This document shows positions 43,719-52,277 of a stretch of DNA of 64,000 bases, one piece after another. The first letter of the stretch is position 1, and each line of letters starts with the position of its first letter. This stretch comes from CAZCTO01 sp964501725. GTDB taxonomy: Bacteria > Bacillota > Clostridia > Saccharofermentanales > Saccharofermentanaceae. The stretch spans positions 18,422-82,421 of the forward strand of contig CAZCTO010000010.1 of assembly GCA_964501725.1 (NCBI GenBank), in the 5' to 3' direction. Under the pieces are notes generated by a model, which was not told the DNA's origin, searched no databases, and worked only from the letters and a program-made list of their open reading frames with translations. Position numbers and translations under genes: made by a program.

Positions 43719-44930
43719 ATGCTTTTGGGAATTCGTATTAAGAATTATACAATTTTCCTCGATGACAGGGCTGGTGCGCTTCTCGAGGATTATTTGTCCG
43801 GACGCGCCGGTTCGATGAAAGGGGCCGCTGCGGGCATTGCGCCTGTGATTCCTTTATCCAATTTGAATGCATTGATCGGAAGAAACCAGACCGGAAAGAG
43901 CCAATTTTTTGATACTCTGTCTTTTATATCCGATTCGACCACGCTCGGGTGCGCCGAAGCTTCCGTATCGGGAGGTCGTCCCGGGTTTTCAAAATTGCTG
44001 CCCAAAGGAAGCAGCAAAATGAGTTTTGAACTCTTTTTTCTTCTGCCGGCTCATGGAAATAACGACGGCAGTGATGAGTATTATATATCCTATGAAATAT
44101 CGTTGGTTCCCGATATTCACGGAAGGCCTTCCTATGCGTCCGAGAAGGTGACAAGATGCAATTGCCGAAGCAAATCATTGGACCGGAAGATTCTTCTTTC
44201 TCTCGAAAACGGCAAGGGTAAAGTCGACTTTTCGGGAGAGTTGATCGATGCCGGTTTAACAGATACAAGACACTCTGCTTTACGATCCTACGGAAGTATA
44301 CCTCAATGTCCCGGACTTAATGTTTTGTATAACGAGATCGCCCACTGGTTTTTTTGCCGTTTTTCGGTTCCTCATAACGGCAATGGACGCAAACAGCAGA
44401 TTGCTCCGGGCGGGCACAGACATCTTAACAGAGACGGATCGAACGTCCAGAACGTTCTTGAATATATCAAGATTGAGAATCCAAAGCTCTACGAAAATGT
44501 GATCAACCGGATCAGGAAAAAAATTCCGGGTATCAGGAAAGTGAGTGACAAACTTCCCGATGAATTCAGGAAGAGCCCCGATAAGCTTTTTCTTTATCTG
44601 TTACTTCTGGATGATCCCAAGCCTCGACCTTTGATTTGTGTTGAGACTCCTGATATGGGTTTGTATCATGACATGGTCGATGTCTTGTCTTCTGAATTCA
44701 GGGATTACTCCATCAGGTATCCATTTTCTCAGATCATGTTTACAACACATAATCCATATATACTCGAAGCAGTATCCCCGGATGAAGTTTGGATTTTCAA
44801 GCGCGACGGCGAGAAAACCGGCAACATTGTTGAAATTGAATGTGCCGGTGCCAAGCCGATCGTTGCGGAAATGTATGAACAGGGCGTCGGCATGGGAGCA
44901 ATATGGTATGGCGGTTATTTTGACGATTAG
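43719..44930 (+). CDS. AAA/ABC-type ATPase of a two-gene module (OLD/RecF-like)
   Basis: A 403-residue ATPase with Walker A GRNQTGKS at residues 54-61. The Walker B-like strand is at about 305 (PLICVETPDMGLYHD), where the usual IDEPE reads VETPD. A THNPYILEAV H-motif lies near 345, and VWIF follows. The order matches AAA_21/OLD-type ATPases that partner with a second protein in defence or DNA-repair modules. No nuclease domain is fused. AAAGGAGG lies 8 bases before the ATG. The next gene starts 18 bases later and encodes a TOPRIM/DUF4276-like protein. Function unknown. Confidence 0.78.
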   Translation: MLLGIRIKNYTIFLDDRAGALLEDYLSGRAGSMKGAAAGIAPVIPLSNLNALIGRNQTGKSQFFDTLSFISDSTTLGCAEASVSGGRPGFSKLLPKGSSKMSFELFFLLPAHGNNDGSDEYYISYEISLVPDIHGRPSYASEKVTRCNCRSKSLDRKILLSLENGKGKVDFSGELIDAGLTDTRHSALRSYGSIPQCPGLNVLYNEIAHWFFCRFSVPHNGNGRKQQIAPGGHRHLNRDGSNVQNVLEYIKIENPKLYENVINRIRKKIPGIRKVSDKLPDEFRKSPDKLFLYLLLLDDPKPRPLICVETPDMGLYHDMVDVLSSEFRDYSIRYPFSQIMFTTHNPYILEAVSPDEVWIFKRDGEKTGNIVEIECAGAKPIVAEMYEQGVGMGAIWYGGYFDD

Positions 44931-44948
44931 CGGAGCAGAAGGATTTTC

Positions 44949-45602
44949 ATGAAAATAGAAGTGTTGACCGAAGATCGATCCAGCGTAATTATGATCGAGA
45001 AACTCATTCGTCGGATCCTCAAGGTTCAGCCGGTCGAATGTCCGATCTATGTTCGACCGCATCGCGGACGCGGCGATTTTCCGCTGAATTTATCTATGAA
45101 ACCCGAGCCCAACACGGCCAGTCTTTTGGATTTGCTTCCTGCGAAGCTTCGTGCGTACGACAAGATTTATGCGGGAACAGACCTGATCCTGATTATTCTC
45201 ATGGATTCGGATTATCATTCTCCCGAGTTACTGACAGAGCAACTGAATTCCCTCTGTAAAGCGTATGCTCCGAAAATTCAAACGACCATCGGGCTTTGCG
45301 TAGAGGAAACCGAAGCATGGCTTCTCGGAGATCAATCTGCCGTTATTAAAGCGTATCCTGAAGCGGACCCGGAAATGTTGAGCGAGTATGTGCAGGACAG
45401 TATATGCGGGACTTGGGAAGTGCTTTGCCGGGCAATTTTGCGAAATTACGCGGAAAGAGTGATCCGCATAGGTTATCCCGCAATCGGGCAATACAAGAAT
45501 GAATGGGCAACCAAAATTTCCGAATATATGAACCCCGACGTGAATGAGTCCCCCAGTTTTCAAAAGTTTCGTTCTGCTCTCCTCGAAGCGGTGCAAAAAT
45601 GA
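44949..45602 (+). CDS. TOPRIM/DUF4276-like partner of the ATPase
   Basis: A 217-residue protein. IEVLTEDRSS at the start and LIIILMDSDYH at about residue 80 resemble the Glu and D-x-D metal-binding motifs of a TOPRIM fold. The IGLCVEETEAWLLGD block at about 114-128 is shared by DUF4276-type proteins. The protein is tightly paired with the upstream ATPase, as in AriA-AriB-like and other ATPase plus TOPRIM systems. Enzyme activity is not shown. Its stop overlaps the hemW start as ATGA, so it is translationally linked to housekeeping genes. Confidence 0.68.
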   Translation: MKIEVLTEDRSSVIMIEKLIRRILKVQPVECPIYVRPHRGRGDFPLNLSMKPEPNTASLLDLLPAKLRAYDKIYAGTDLILIILMDSDYHSPELLTEQLNSLCKAYAPKIQTTIGLCVEETEAWLLGDQSAVIKAYPEADPEMLSEYVQDSICGTWEVLCRAILRNYAERVIRIGYPAIGQYKNEWATKISEYMNPDVNESPSFQKFRSALLEAVQK

Positions 45603-46789
45603 TCGACACAACCATGAATTACACATCTTCCGCATATATACACATACCCTTTTGCAAGTCGAAATGCGCGTACTGTGACTTTGTTTCATATCAAGGCAGG
45701 AATGATCGAATCAATCAATACCCGGATGCTCTTTGTAAAGAAATAGAATTGACCAAAACTCATTTGGATTCTTTTGACGGCGGCTTCGCCGTTTCGGGTC
45801 AAGGTCTCAGGACCGTATATTTTGGCGGAGGCACTCCGTCGCTATTGTCGGAGAATCAAATCAAAAGAGTTCTGGATTCCATCAATCAATCTTTCCCGAT
45901 AGCATTTGATGCCGAAATCACCATCGAAGTGAATCCCGGAACAGTTACCCTTAACCGGATCAAAGGATACGTCGATGCCGGAATTAATCGGATTTCAATC
46001 GGTATTCAATCTTTTTCGGATCCATTGCTTCGATTGCTCGGCCGGATTCATACCCGCGAACAGGCGATCGCTGCGATTGATTTTGCGCTGGAGGCAGGCA
46101 TCCGGAATATTTCCTGCGACCTGATGCTCGGTCTCCCGGGTCAAACGATCGCGGAAGCAAAAGAGTCGCTGTCTGTTTTGATCGAAAAGGGTGTCCCGCA
46201 TATTTCTTTGTACTCTCTTTCGCTCGAGGATGGGACGCCTTTTTATGAAAGGTACAGTCGTACCATAGATGATTTGGCACCTCCCGAGAAGGAAAGAGAG
46301 ATGTACCATACCTTGATCAATCAATTGAAAAAAAGAAATTATAATCATTATGAAATCTGTAACCTCGCACTTCCGGGATTCGAAAGCAGACACAATAATA
46401 CATATTGGAAAGCAGAGTCATACTTGGGTTTCGGCTGTGCGGCACACTCGTATACAGGAGGTTATCGAACCGAAAACACTTCGGATCTCGATCGATATAT
46501 CGATATTCTTCTCGACGACTCGCCGGCACTTGCGGACATTACAGCAGATAGGGTAAGAATCGAGACAGATGAGAAACAGAAGGAATTCATGCTTCTTGGT
46601 TTTCGCTTGCTGGAGGGTGTATCCGGCGATGAATTCAGAATGCGCTTCGGCAAAGATATGGAAGCGTGCTTCGGTACGGAGCTGGAAAAGCATCTGAAAT
46701 CAGGCCTTTTGGAGCGACATGAAGACAGTATTCGGTTGAGCCCCCAAGGCGTTGATTTTGCTAATATTGTTTTTCGAGATTTTGTTTGA
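45599..46789 (+). CDS. hemW: HemW-like radical SAM protein
   Basis: A 396-residue radical SAM protein. Cys19, Cys23 and Cys26 (C-x3-C-x2-C) bind the 4Fe-4S cluster. VYFGGGTPSLL, EVNPGTV and the C-terminal HemW domain follow. HemW proteins act in haem delivery and lack the extra residues of coproporphyrinogen oxidase HemN. It precedes hrcA, as in many Bacillota. The hrcA promoter -35 overlaps its stop. Confidence 0.93.
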   Translation: MIDTTMNYTSSAYIHIPFCKSKCAYCDFVSYQGRNDRINQYPDALCKEIELTKTHLDSFDGGFAVSGQGLRTVYFGGGTPSLLSENQIKRVLDSINQSFPIAFDAEITIEVNPGTVTLNRIKGYVDAGINRISIGIQSFSDPLLRLLGRIHTREQAIAAIDFALEAGIRNISCDLMLGLPGQTIAEAKESLSVLIEKGVPHISLYSLSLEDGTPFYERYSRTIDDLAPPEKEREMYHTLINQLKKRNYNHYEICNLALPGFESRHNNTYWKAESYLGFGCAAHSYTGGYRTENTSDLDRYIDILLDDSPALADITADRVRIETDEKQKEFMLLGFRLLEGVSGDEFRMRFGKDMEACFGTELEKHLKSGLLERHEDSIRLSPQGVDFANIVFRDFV

Positions 46790-46814
46790 CATTCTCTGAC
46801 TATCATGGTAAATT
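46786..46814 (+). promoter_or_regulatory. Sigma-A promoter of the hrcA operon
   Basis: A perfect TTGACA (46786-46791), 17-base spacer and TAAATT (46809-46814). The -35 overlaps the hemW stop codon. Confidence 0.7.
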
Positions 46815-46818
46815 CATA

Positions 46819-46844
46819 TTAGCACTCGAAGCAAAGAGTGCTAA
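46819..46844 (+). promoter_or_regulatory. CIRCE operator (HrcA binding site)
   Basis: TTAGCACTC and GAGTGCTAA form perfect 9-base inverted arms. The spacer is 8 bases (46828-46835), one less than the canonical 9. It lies just after the -10 and before hrcA, so HrcA would repress its own operon. Confidence 0.93.
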
Positions 46845-46867
46845 TAACATATAAGGGTTGATTCAAA

Positions 46868-47932
46868 ATGACAGGAATGATGCTGGACGGGAGAAAGAAA
46901 GACATACTTCAGGCGATTGTGGATGATTATATCGCAACGGCTGAACCTATTGCGTCCAAATCATTACTGACGCGGCATGATTTTCGGGTAAGCTCGGCAA
47001 CGGTCCGGAATGAAATGGCCGATCTCGAGCAAATGGGATATCTGGAACAGCCCCATACTTCTGCCGGAAGAGTGCCGTCGGATAAGGGTTACAGAGAATA
47101 TGTAGACTCGTTGATGAAGGTGGATAAGCTATCCGAAAAGGATGGAATAGAGATCAAGCGGCGTCTTTCAGACAGTTTCAACGAATTGGCTGTTCTTCTA
47201 AAGAAAGCATCTGTAACACTTGCGGAGCAAACCGGTTTTGTATCTCTGGCGATTACCCCCAGACTCCGCAGCAGTTTTCTTAAGCAATTGAAAATGATGA
47301 TGATTGAACCGGGGAAAATCCTCGTGGTTGTCGTGCTTTCCGCCGGTGTCGTTAAGGATAAGGTTGTAAGAATTCCGGATTATCTGACCCCCGATCAACT
47401 TTTTCACATTTCGAAAGCGGTTGAAGAGGGCCTGTACGGGATGTCCCTTGAAGAAATAACTTTGGTTACGATCACTTCAGCAGCAAAGGACGCTCCCGTT
47501 CCGGACGCTATATTGAACCAGGTTCTTTATGAGGCATATACCGCAATTAAACAAGCGGATAATCTTGAACTGTATATGGAAGGTTCTCATCAGCTTCTGG
47601 CCTTGCCGGAATTCAAGGATGTAAACCGTGCAAGGATTCTCTTTGATTCGTTGTCCAGGGACGGACTTGTTGCCGGTTATGTCGATGATATTTCCAGGAA
47701 TAACGAGCATGGTTCATATATGATCCGAATCGGGCAGGAAATCGCACTCGAAGGATTTGAGGATTGCAGTTTTGTCACAACAACTTACAATGTTGGAGAT
47801 AAAATCGCCGGAAATATCGGAGTGATCGGCCCCAGACGTATGGAATACGGTAAAGTCGTCTCGCAAATTAATTTTGTCAGAACTCTTATTGACAGCAAAC
47901 TTAATGAAGAAAACGTAATGAACGGAGGATAA
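46868..47932 (+). CDS. hrcA: Heat-inducible repressor HrcA
   Basis: A 354-residue repressor. An N-terminal winged helix (RKKDILQAIVDDYIATAEPI, then SSATVRNEMADLEQMGYLEQ) binds CIRCE, and a GAF-like domain and dimerisation region follow. It heads hrcA-grpE-clpP-dnaK-dnaJ. Confidence 0.97.
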   Translation: MTGMMLDGRKKDILQAIVDDYIATAEPIASKSLLTRHDFRVSSATVRNEMADLEQMGYLEQPHTSAGRVPSDKGYREYVDSLMKVDKLSEKDGIEIKRRLSDSFNELAVLLKKASVTLAEQTGFVSLAITPRLRSSFLKQLKMMMIEPGKILVVVVLSAGVVKDKVVRIPDYLTPDQLFHISKAVEEGLYGMSLEEITLVTITSAAKDAPVPDAILNQVLYEAYTAIKQADNLELYMEGSHQLLALPEFKDVNRARILFDSLSRDGLVAGYVDDISRNNEHGSYMIRIGQEIALEGFEDCSFVTTTYNVGDKIAGNIGVIGPRRMEYGKVVSQINFVRTLIDSKLNEENVMNGG

Positions 47933-47940
47933 TAAAGGAA

Positions 47941-48558
47941 ATGATGAAAAAAGACAATAATGAACCGACGAATGCCGAAAAGGAAGCTGCGAAGGATTAT
48001 TCAGCACAAACCGTTTCTTCGGAAAAGGCCAAAAAGAATACAGCCGAAACAACTTCTCACAAGAAACGTTCGTCAGAAGATCACGATTTTGCGGCAATGA
48101 AAGAAAAGGCTGAAAATGCCGCGGTGGAAAACCAGGAATTAAAAGACAGGTATTTGAGATTGCTCGCCGAGTATGAGAATTACAGAAAAAGATCGCAGAA
48201 GGAGAAAGAGGCTCTGTATTCCGAGGCGCTTGCAGAAATTGCGAAGGAATGGCTGCCTGTTATTGACAATATTGAACGTGCACAATGCTTTTCAAAGGAT
48301 ATGTCGGAAACAAGCGTTGAAAAAGTAACTGAAGGCATTGACCTTATATCCCGACAGGTTCAGGAAGTGATGGGCAAACTCGGAATCAAAGAGGTTGTTT
48401 GTGAAGAGGGAGGGTGTTTTGATCCCGAATTGCATGAAGCGGTTCTGCACATCGAAGATGAGTCATTGGGCGATCAGTGTGTTTCGCAGATATTCCTAAA
48501 AGGGTATCGAGCCGGAGACAAAATAATCAGACATACAGTGGTAAAGGTTGCCAATTAA
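47941..48558 (+). CDS. grpE: Nucleotide exchange factor GrpE
   Basis: A 205-residue protein. A disordered charged head of about 55 residues is followed by a coiled coil (LKDRYLRLLAEYENYRKRS) and the beta domain with the C-terminal GYRAGDKIIRHTVVKV motif. It exchanges ADP on DnaK. Two ATG codons are adjacent, and 47944 is an alternative start. Confidence 0.96.
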   Translation: MMKKDNNEPTNAEKEAAKDYSAQTVSSEKAKKNTAETTSHKKRSSEDHDFAAMKEKAENAAVENQELKDRYLRLLAEYENYRKRSQKEKEALYSEALAEIAKEWLPVIDNIERAQCFSKDMSETSVEKVTEGIDLISRQVQEVMGKLGIKEVVCEEGGCFDPELHEAVLHIEDESLGDQCVSQIFLKGYRAGDKIIRHTVVKVAN

Positions 48559-48579
48559 ATAGACGTGAGGAGAAGAAGT

Positions 48580-49185
48580 ATGAGAAATGAAATCGAGAAA
48601 TCCAATCTGGTCCCGACAGTTATTGAAACGACAAACAGGGGTGAAAGAGCATACGATATCTTTTCAAGGCTCTTAAAGGAACGAATCATAATCCTATCCG
48701 AAGAAGTGAATAATGTCACGGCAAGCCTGATTACAGCGCAGCTTCTTTTCCTTGAGGCCGAGGATCCGGATAAGGATATACAGTTTTATATTAACAGTCC
48801 CGGCGGATCGGTTTCGGACGGTTTGATGATTTTTGATACGATGCAACATATCAAGCCGGATGTCCAGACCATTTGTATGGGAATGTCGGCATCAATGGGC
48901 GCCTTCTTACTGGCGGCCGGAACGAAGGGCAAGCGATTTATGCTTCCGAATGCCGAAGTCATGATTCATCAGCCTTCCGGCGGAACACAGGGACAGGCAA
49001 CGGATATTCAAATCGCGGCAAAGCATATCCAGAAAACCAAAGATCGTTTGAACCGTTTGATGTCGGAAATGACAGGACAGAAGCTCGAAACAATCGAGAA
49101 GGATATGGACAGAGACAATTGGCTGACTGCCGATGAAGCCATCAAGTATGGCATCGTCGATCAGATAATGAATAAAAGAACTTAA
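48580..49185 (+). CDS. clpP: ATP-dependent Clp protease proteolytic subunit
   Basis: A 201-residue serine peptidase. SPGGSVSDGL, the catalytic Ser in GMSASMGAFLLAAG, His in VMIHQPSGG and the catalytic Asp in the DMDRDNWLTADEA segment are present. ATG 48580 is chosen with GAGGAG 7 bases upstream; the frame opens at GTG 48565. Its position between grpE and dnaK is unusual. Confidence 0.96.
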   Translation: MRNEIEKSNLVPTVIETTNRGERAYDIFSRLLKERIIILSEEVNNVTASLITAQLLFLEAEDPDKDIQFYINSPGGSVSDGLMIFDTMQHIKPDVQTICMGMSASMGAFLLAAGTKGKRFMLPNAEVMIHQPSGGTQGQATDIQIAAKHIQKTKDRLNRLMSEMTGQKLETIEKDMDRDNWLTADEAIKYGIVDQIMNKRT

Positions 49186-49209
49186 TAGATTTTCAGGGAG
49201 GATAAAAAA

Positions 49210-51048
49210 ATGGCAAAAGTAATCGGAATAGACCTTGGTACAACAAACTCATGTGTTGCGGTAATGGAAGGTGGAGAGACAGTAGTTATCCCGAATCCGG
49301 AAGGCAACAGAACGACTCCGTCGGTGGTGGCTTTTTCAAAAACAGGTGAAAGATTGATCGGACAAGTGGCTAAGCGTCAGGCTGTTACGAATCCGGATCG
49401 TACTGTGCAGTCTATCAAGCGCGAAATGGGTTCCAACTATAAAGTATCGATAGACGATAAACAGTATTCTCCGCAGGAAATATCCGCTATGATCCTTGCC
49501 AAACTGAAGAGCGACGCAGAAGCTTACCTCGGACAGACTATAACGCAGGCCGTTATCACAGTACCTGCCTATTTTTCGGATTCGCAAAGACAGGCCACAA
49601 AGGACGCAGGAAAGATCGCCGGGCTGGAAGTACTCAGAATTATCAATGAGCCGACTGCTGCAGCACTTGCATACGGGCTGGATAAGGAAGCAGATCAGAA
49701 AATTCTGGTTTTCGACCTCGGCGGCGGAACATTCGACGTATCGATTCTGGAAATCGGAGACGGTGTTTTTGAAGTTCTTGCAACAGCAGGTAACAATCGT
49801 CTCGGCGGAGATGATTTTGACAACAAAGTTGTGGATTACCTGGTTGAGACCTTTCAGAAAGAGCAGGGTGTCGACCTTCGCAAAGACAAAATGGCCATGC
49901 AGCGTTTACGCGAAGCCGCTGAAAAAGCAAAAATCGATTTGTCCGGTGTCACCACTTCCAACATCAATCTGGCATACATTACTGCAGATGCCAACGGTCC
50001 GAAGCACATGGATGTAACCCTTACCCGTGCCAAATTTGACGAGCTGACCCATGATCTTGTGGAAAAAACAATGGAACCTTTGCGTCGTGCCATGACCGAT
50101 GCGGGAATGACGCCTTCCGATATTCATAAGATTCTTCTGGTTGGCGGATCAACAAGAATTCCGGCGGTCCAGGATGCCGTTAAGAAGTATTTCGGAAAAG
50201 ATCCTTTTAAGGGCATTAATCCGGATGAGTGCGTTGCGGTCGGAGCTGCGATTCAAGCGGCTGTTCTGACCGGCGACGTAAAAGGACTTCTGCTTCTGGA
50301 TGTTACGCCCCTTTCGCTGGGAATCGAGACACAGGGCGGTATTTTCACTAAGATGATCGAGCGCAATACGACGATTCCTTCAAAGAAGAGTCAAGTCTTC
50401 TCGACCGCGTCGGACGGACAAACGCAGGTGGATGTACACGTTTTACAGGGCGAGCGCGAAATGGCTTCGTATAATAAATCCCTCGGCAATTTCATTTTGG
50501 ACGGTATCGCACCTGCACCTCGCGGTGTTCCGCAGATTGAGGTTACCTTTGATATTGATGCTAACGGAATTGTCCATGTTACCGCAAAGGACATGGGAAC
50601 CGGACGTGAGCAGAAAATAACCATAACGGCATCGACCAATATGACGGAAGCTGAGATCAAGGAAGCCGTCAAGGAAGCTGAGCTTCACGCAGCTGAAGAC
50701 GCTAAGCGTAAAGAAGAAATTGAGATCAAGAATCATGCTGAGTCTTCCGTGTACCAAACCGAAAAGACTTTAAACGAGCTCGGTGATAAAGTTGACGCTT
50801 CGGACAAAGCGCCTGTTGAAGAGGCCTTAGCGAGGCTTAAGACGGCTATTTCATCGAACAATACCGAGGATATGAAGAAAGAGACCGAAGCAGTACAACA
50901 GGCATTCTATAAAGTCAGCGAGAAGCTTTACTCCCAGTCCAATCCCGGGCAGGAGCAGGCAGGACAGCCGAAACCGGAAGATTATACGGGCTACTCACAA
51001 CCGGATCAGAACAGCGACGGATTTAAGAACGCCGGCGGGGATTTCTGA
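49210..51048 (+). CDS. dnaK: Chaperone DnaK (Hsp70)
   Basis: A 612-residue chaperone. The N-terminal ATPase begins IGIDLGTTNSCVAVMEGG; the substrate domain contains DVTPLSLGIETQGG. A lid and a flexible Gln/Gly-rich tail end in DF. It works with GrpE and DnaJ in the same operon. AGGGAGG lies 7 bases before the ATG. Confidence 0.98.
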   Translation: MAKVIGIDLGTTNSCVAVMEGGETVVIPNPEGNRTTPSVVAFSKTGERLIGQVAKRQAVTNPDRTVQSIKREMGSNYKVSIDDKQYSPQEISAMILAKLKSDAEAYLGQTITQAVITVPAYFSDSQRQATKDAGKIAGLEVLRIINEPTAAALAYGLDKEADQKILVFDLGGGTFDVSILEIGDGVFEVLATAGNNRLGGDDFDNKVVDYLVETFQKEQGVDLRKDKMAMQRLREAAEKAKIDLSGVTTSNINLAYITADANGPKHMDVTLTRAKFDELTHDLVEKTMEPLRRAMTDAGMTPSDIHKILLVGGSTRIPAVQDAVKKYFGKDPFKGINPDECVAVGAAIQAAVLTGDVKGLLLLDVTPLSLGIETQGGIFTKMIERNTTIPSKKSQVFSTASDGQTQVDVHVLQGEREMASYNKSLGNFILDGIAPAPRGVPQIEVTFDIDANGIVHVTAKDMGTGREQKITITASTNMTEAEIKEAVKEAELHAAEDAKRKEEIEIKNHAESSVYQTEKTLNELGDKVDASDKAPVEEALARLKTAISSNNTEDMKKETEAVQQAFYKVSEKLYSQSNPGQEQAGQPKPEDYTGYSQPDQNSDGFKNAGGDF

Positions 51049-51071
51049 TCGACACTAAAAAATGTCAGACA

Positions 51072-51103
51072 GCATGAATGCGGACGTAAGTCCGCATTCA
51101 TGC
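51072..51103 (+). other. Strong hairpin between dnaK and dnaJ without U tract
   Basis: GCATGAATGCGGAC pairs perfectly with GTCCGCATTCATGC around a GTAA loop (14 bp). No T run follows, so transcription probably continues. It may stabilise or protect the dnaK mRNA end after processing. Confidence 0.75.
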
Positions 51104-51145
51104 GTGCTACAATAATACGGAGTTTAACGCAAGGGGGACACTTCT

Positions 51146-52276
51146 TTGGCTGAGCAGAAGCGTGATTATTATGAGGTTCTGGGAGTCGCCAAGAGCGCGA
51201 CAGAAGAGGACTTGAAAAAAGCTTATCGAAAGCTTGCCAAGCAATACCATCCGGACCTCAACCCAAATGACAAGGTTGCCGAGTCGAAATTCAAAGAGGT
51301 GAACGAAGCGTACGCTGTTTTGTCCGACAGTGATAAGCGCCGTCAGTTCGACCAGTTCGGACACGCCGGCGTCGACGGACAAGGCTTTTCGGGCTTTTCG
51401 GGAGCGGATATCGATCTTGGTGATTTGTTCGGTTCTATTTTCGGAGGCGCATTCGGCGGAGGCGGAAGAAGAAGAACCGGCCCGGAGAAAGGCGCAAACC
51501 TGAAATACGGGTTAACGCTTGATTTTATGGAAGCCGCTTTCGGAGTTGATAAAACAATCAGCATCAGTAAGGAAGATACCTGTGATTCATGTAAAGGAAC
51601 CGGCGCATCAGCCGGATCATCGCCCGATACATGTCCGTCCTGTAAAGGTTCAGGACGGATTCAGCAACAGTCACAGACTTTATTCGGAATGACCATGGTA
51701 ACCAGAGACTGTCCGGCCTGCGGAGGCAAAGGAACGATTATCAGAAATCCATGCCAATCCTGCGGAGGGCGGGGAAGACGCGCCAAGAAGAAAGATATAA
51801 AAATTCATGTCCCTGCAGGCGTGGATACGGGAGATATGCTTCCGGTGATGGGTGAAGGCGAACCCGGATTAAGGGGAGGTCCTTACGGTGATTTGTATAT
51901 TCAGTTCAAAGTACGCCCGCACCCCGTTTTCGAGCGTAAGGGAAATAATACTTATTGCGATATTCCGATCACATACTCTCAGGCAGCGATCGGCGCGGAT
52001 ATTGATATTCCGACGATTGACGGCAATGTAAAGACCCACATCAAAGAGGGCATTCAGCCGAACGAGACATATACGCTGCGCGGAAAAGGCATCCCTGTGA
52101 AAAACAGAACCGGTATGCGCGGCGATCATATCTGCAAATTTATACTTGAAGTGCCCACTCAATTAAATGACGCCCAGAAGGAAATGCTGAAGCAATTCGA
52201 AGCGACTTTGAGCGAGAAAAACTATCAGAAGCGAAACGGTTTTTTCAAAAAAGTGAAAGAGATTTTTGGTATTTAA
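51146..52276 (+). CDS. dnaJ: Chaperone DnaJ (Hsp40)
   Basis: A 376-residue co-chaperone. The J domain (DYYEVLGVAKSATEEDLKKA, HPD in YHPDLNP) is followed by a Gly/Phe-rich stretch, then four zinc-binding Cys motifs (CDSCKGTG, CPSCKGSG, CPACGGKG, CQSCGGRG) and substrate-binding domains. The start is a TTG with AGGGGG 8 bases upstream. Confidence 0.96.
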   Translation: MAEQKRDYYEVLGVAKSATEEDLKKAYRKLAKQYHPDLNPNDKVAESKFKEVNEAYAVLSDSDKRRQFDQFGHAGVDGQGFSGFSGADIDLGDLFGSIFGGAFGGGGRRRTGPEKGANLKYGLTLDFMEAAFGVDKTISISKEDTCDSCKGTGASAGSSPDTCPSCKGSGRIQQQSQTLFGMTMVTRDCPACGGKGTIIRNPCQSCGGRGRRAKKKDIKIHVPAGVDTGDMLPVMGEGEPGLRGGPYGDLYIQFKVRPHPVFERKGNNTYCDIPITYSQAAIGADIDIPTIDGNVKTHIKEGIQPNETYTLRGKGIPVKNRTGMRGDHICKFILEVPTQLNDAQKEMLKQFEATLSEKNYQKRNGFFKKVKEIFGI

Positions 52277-52277
52277 T

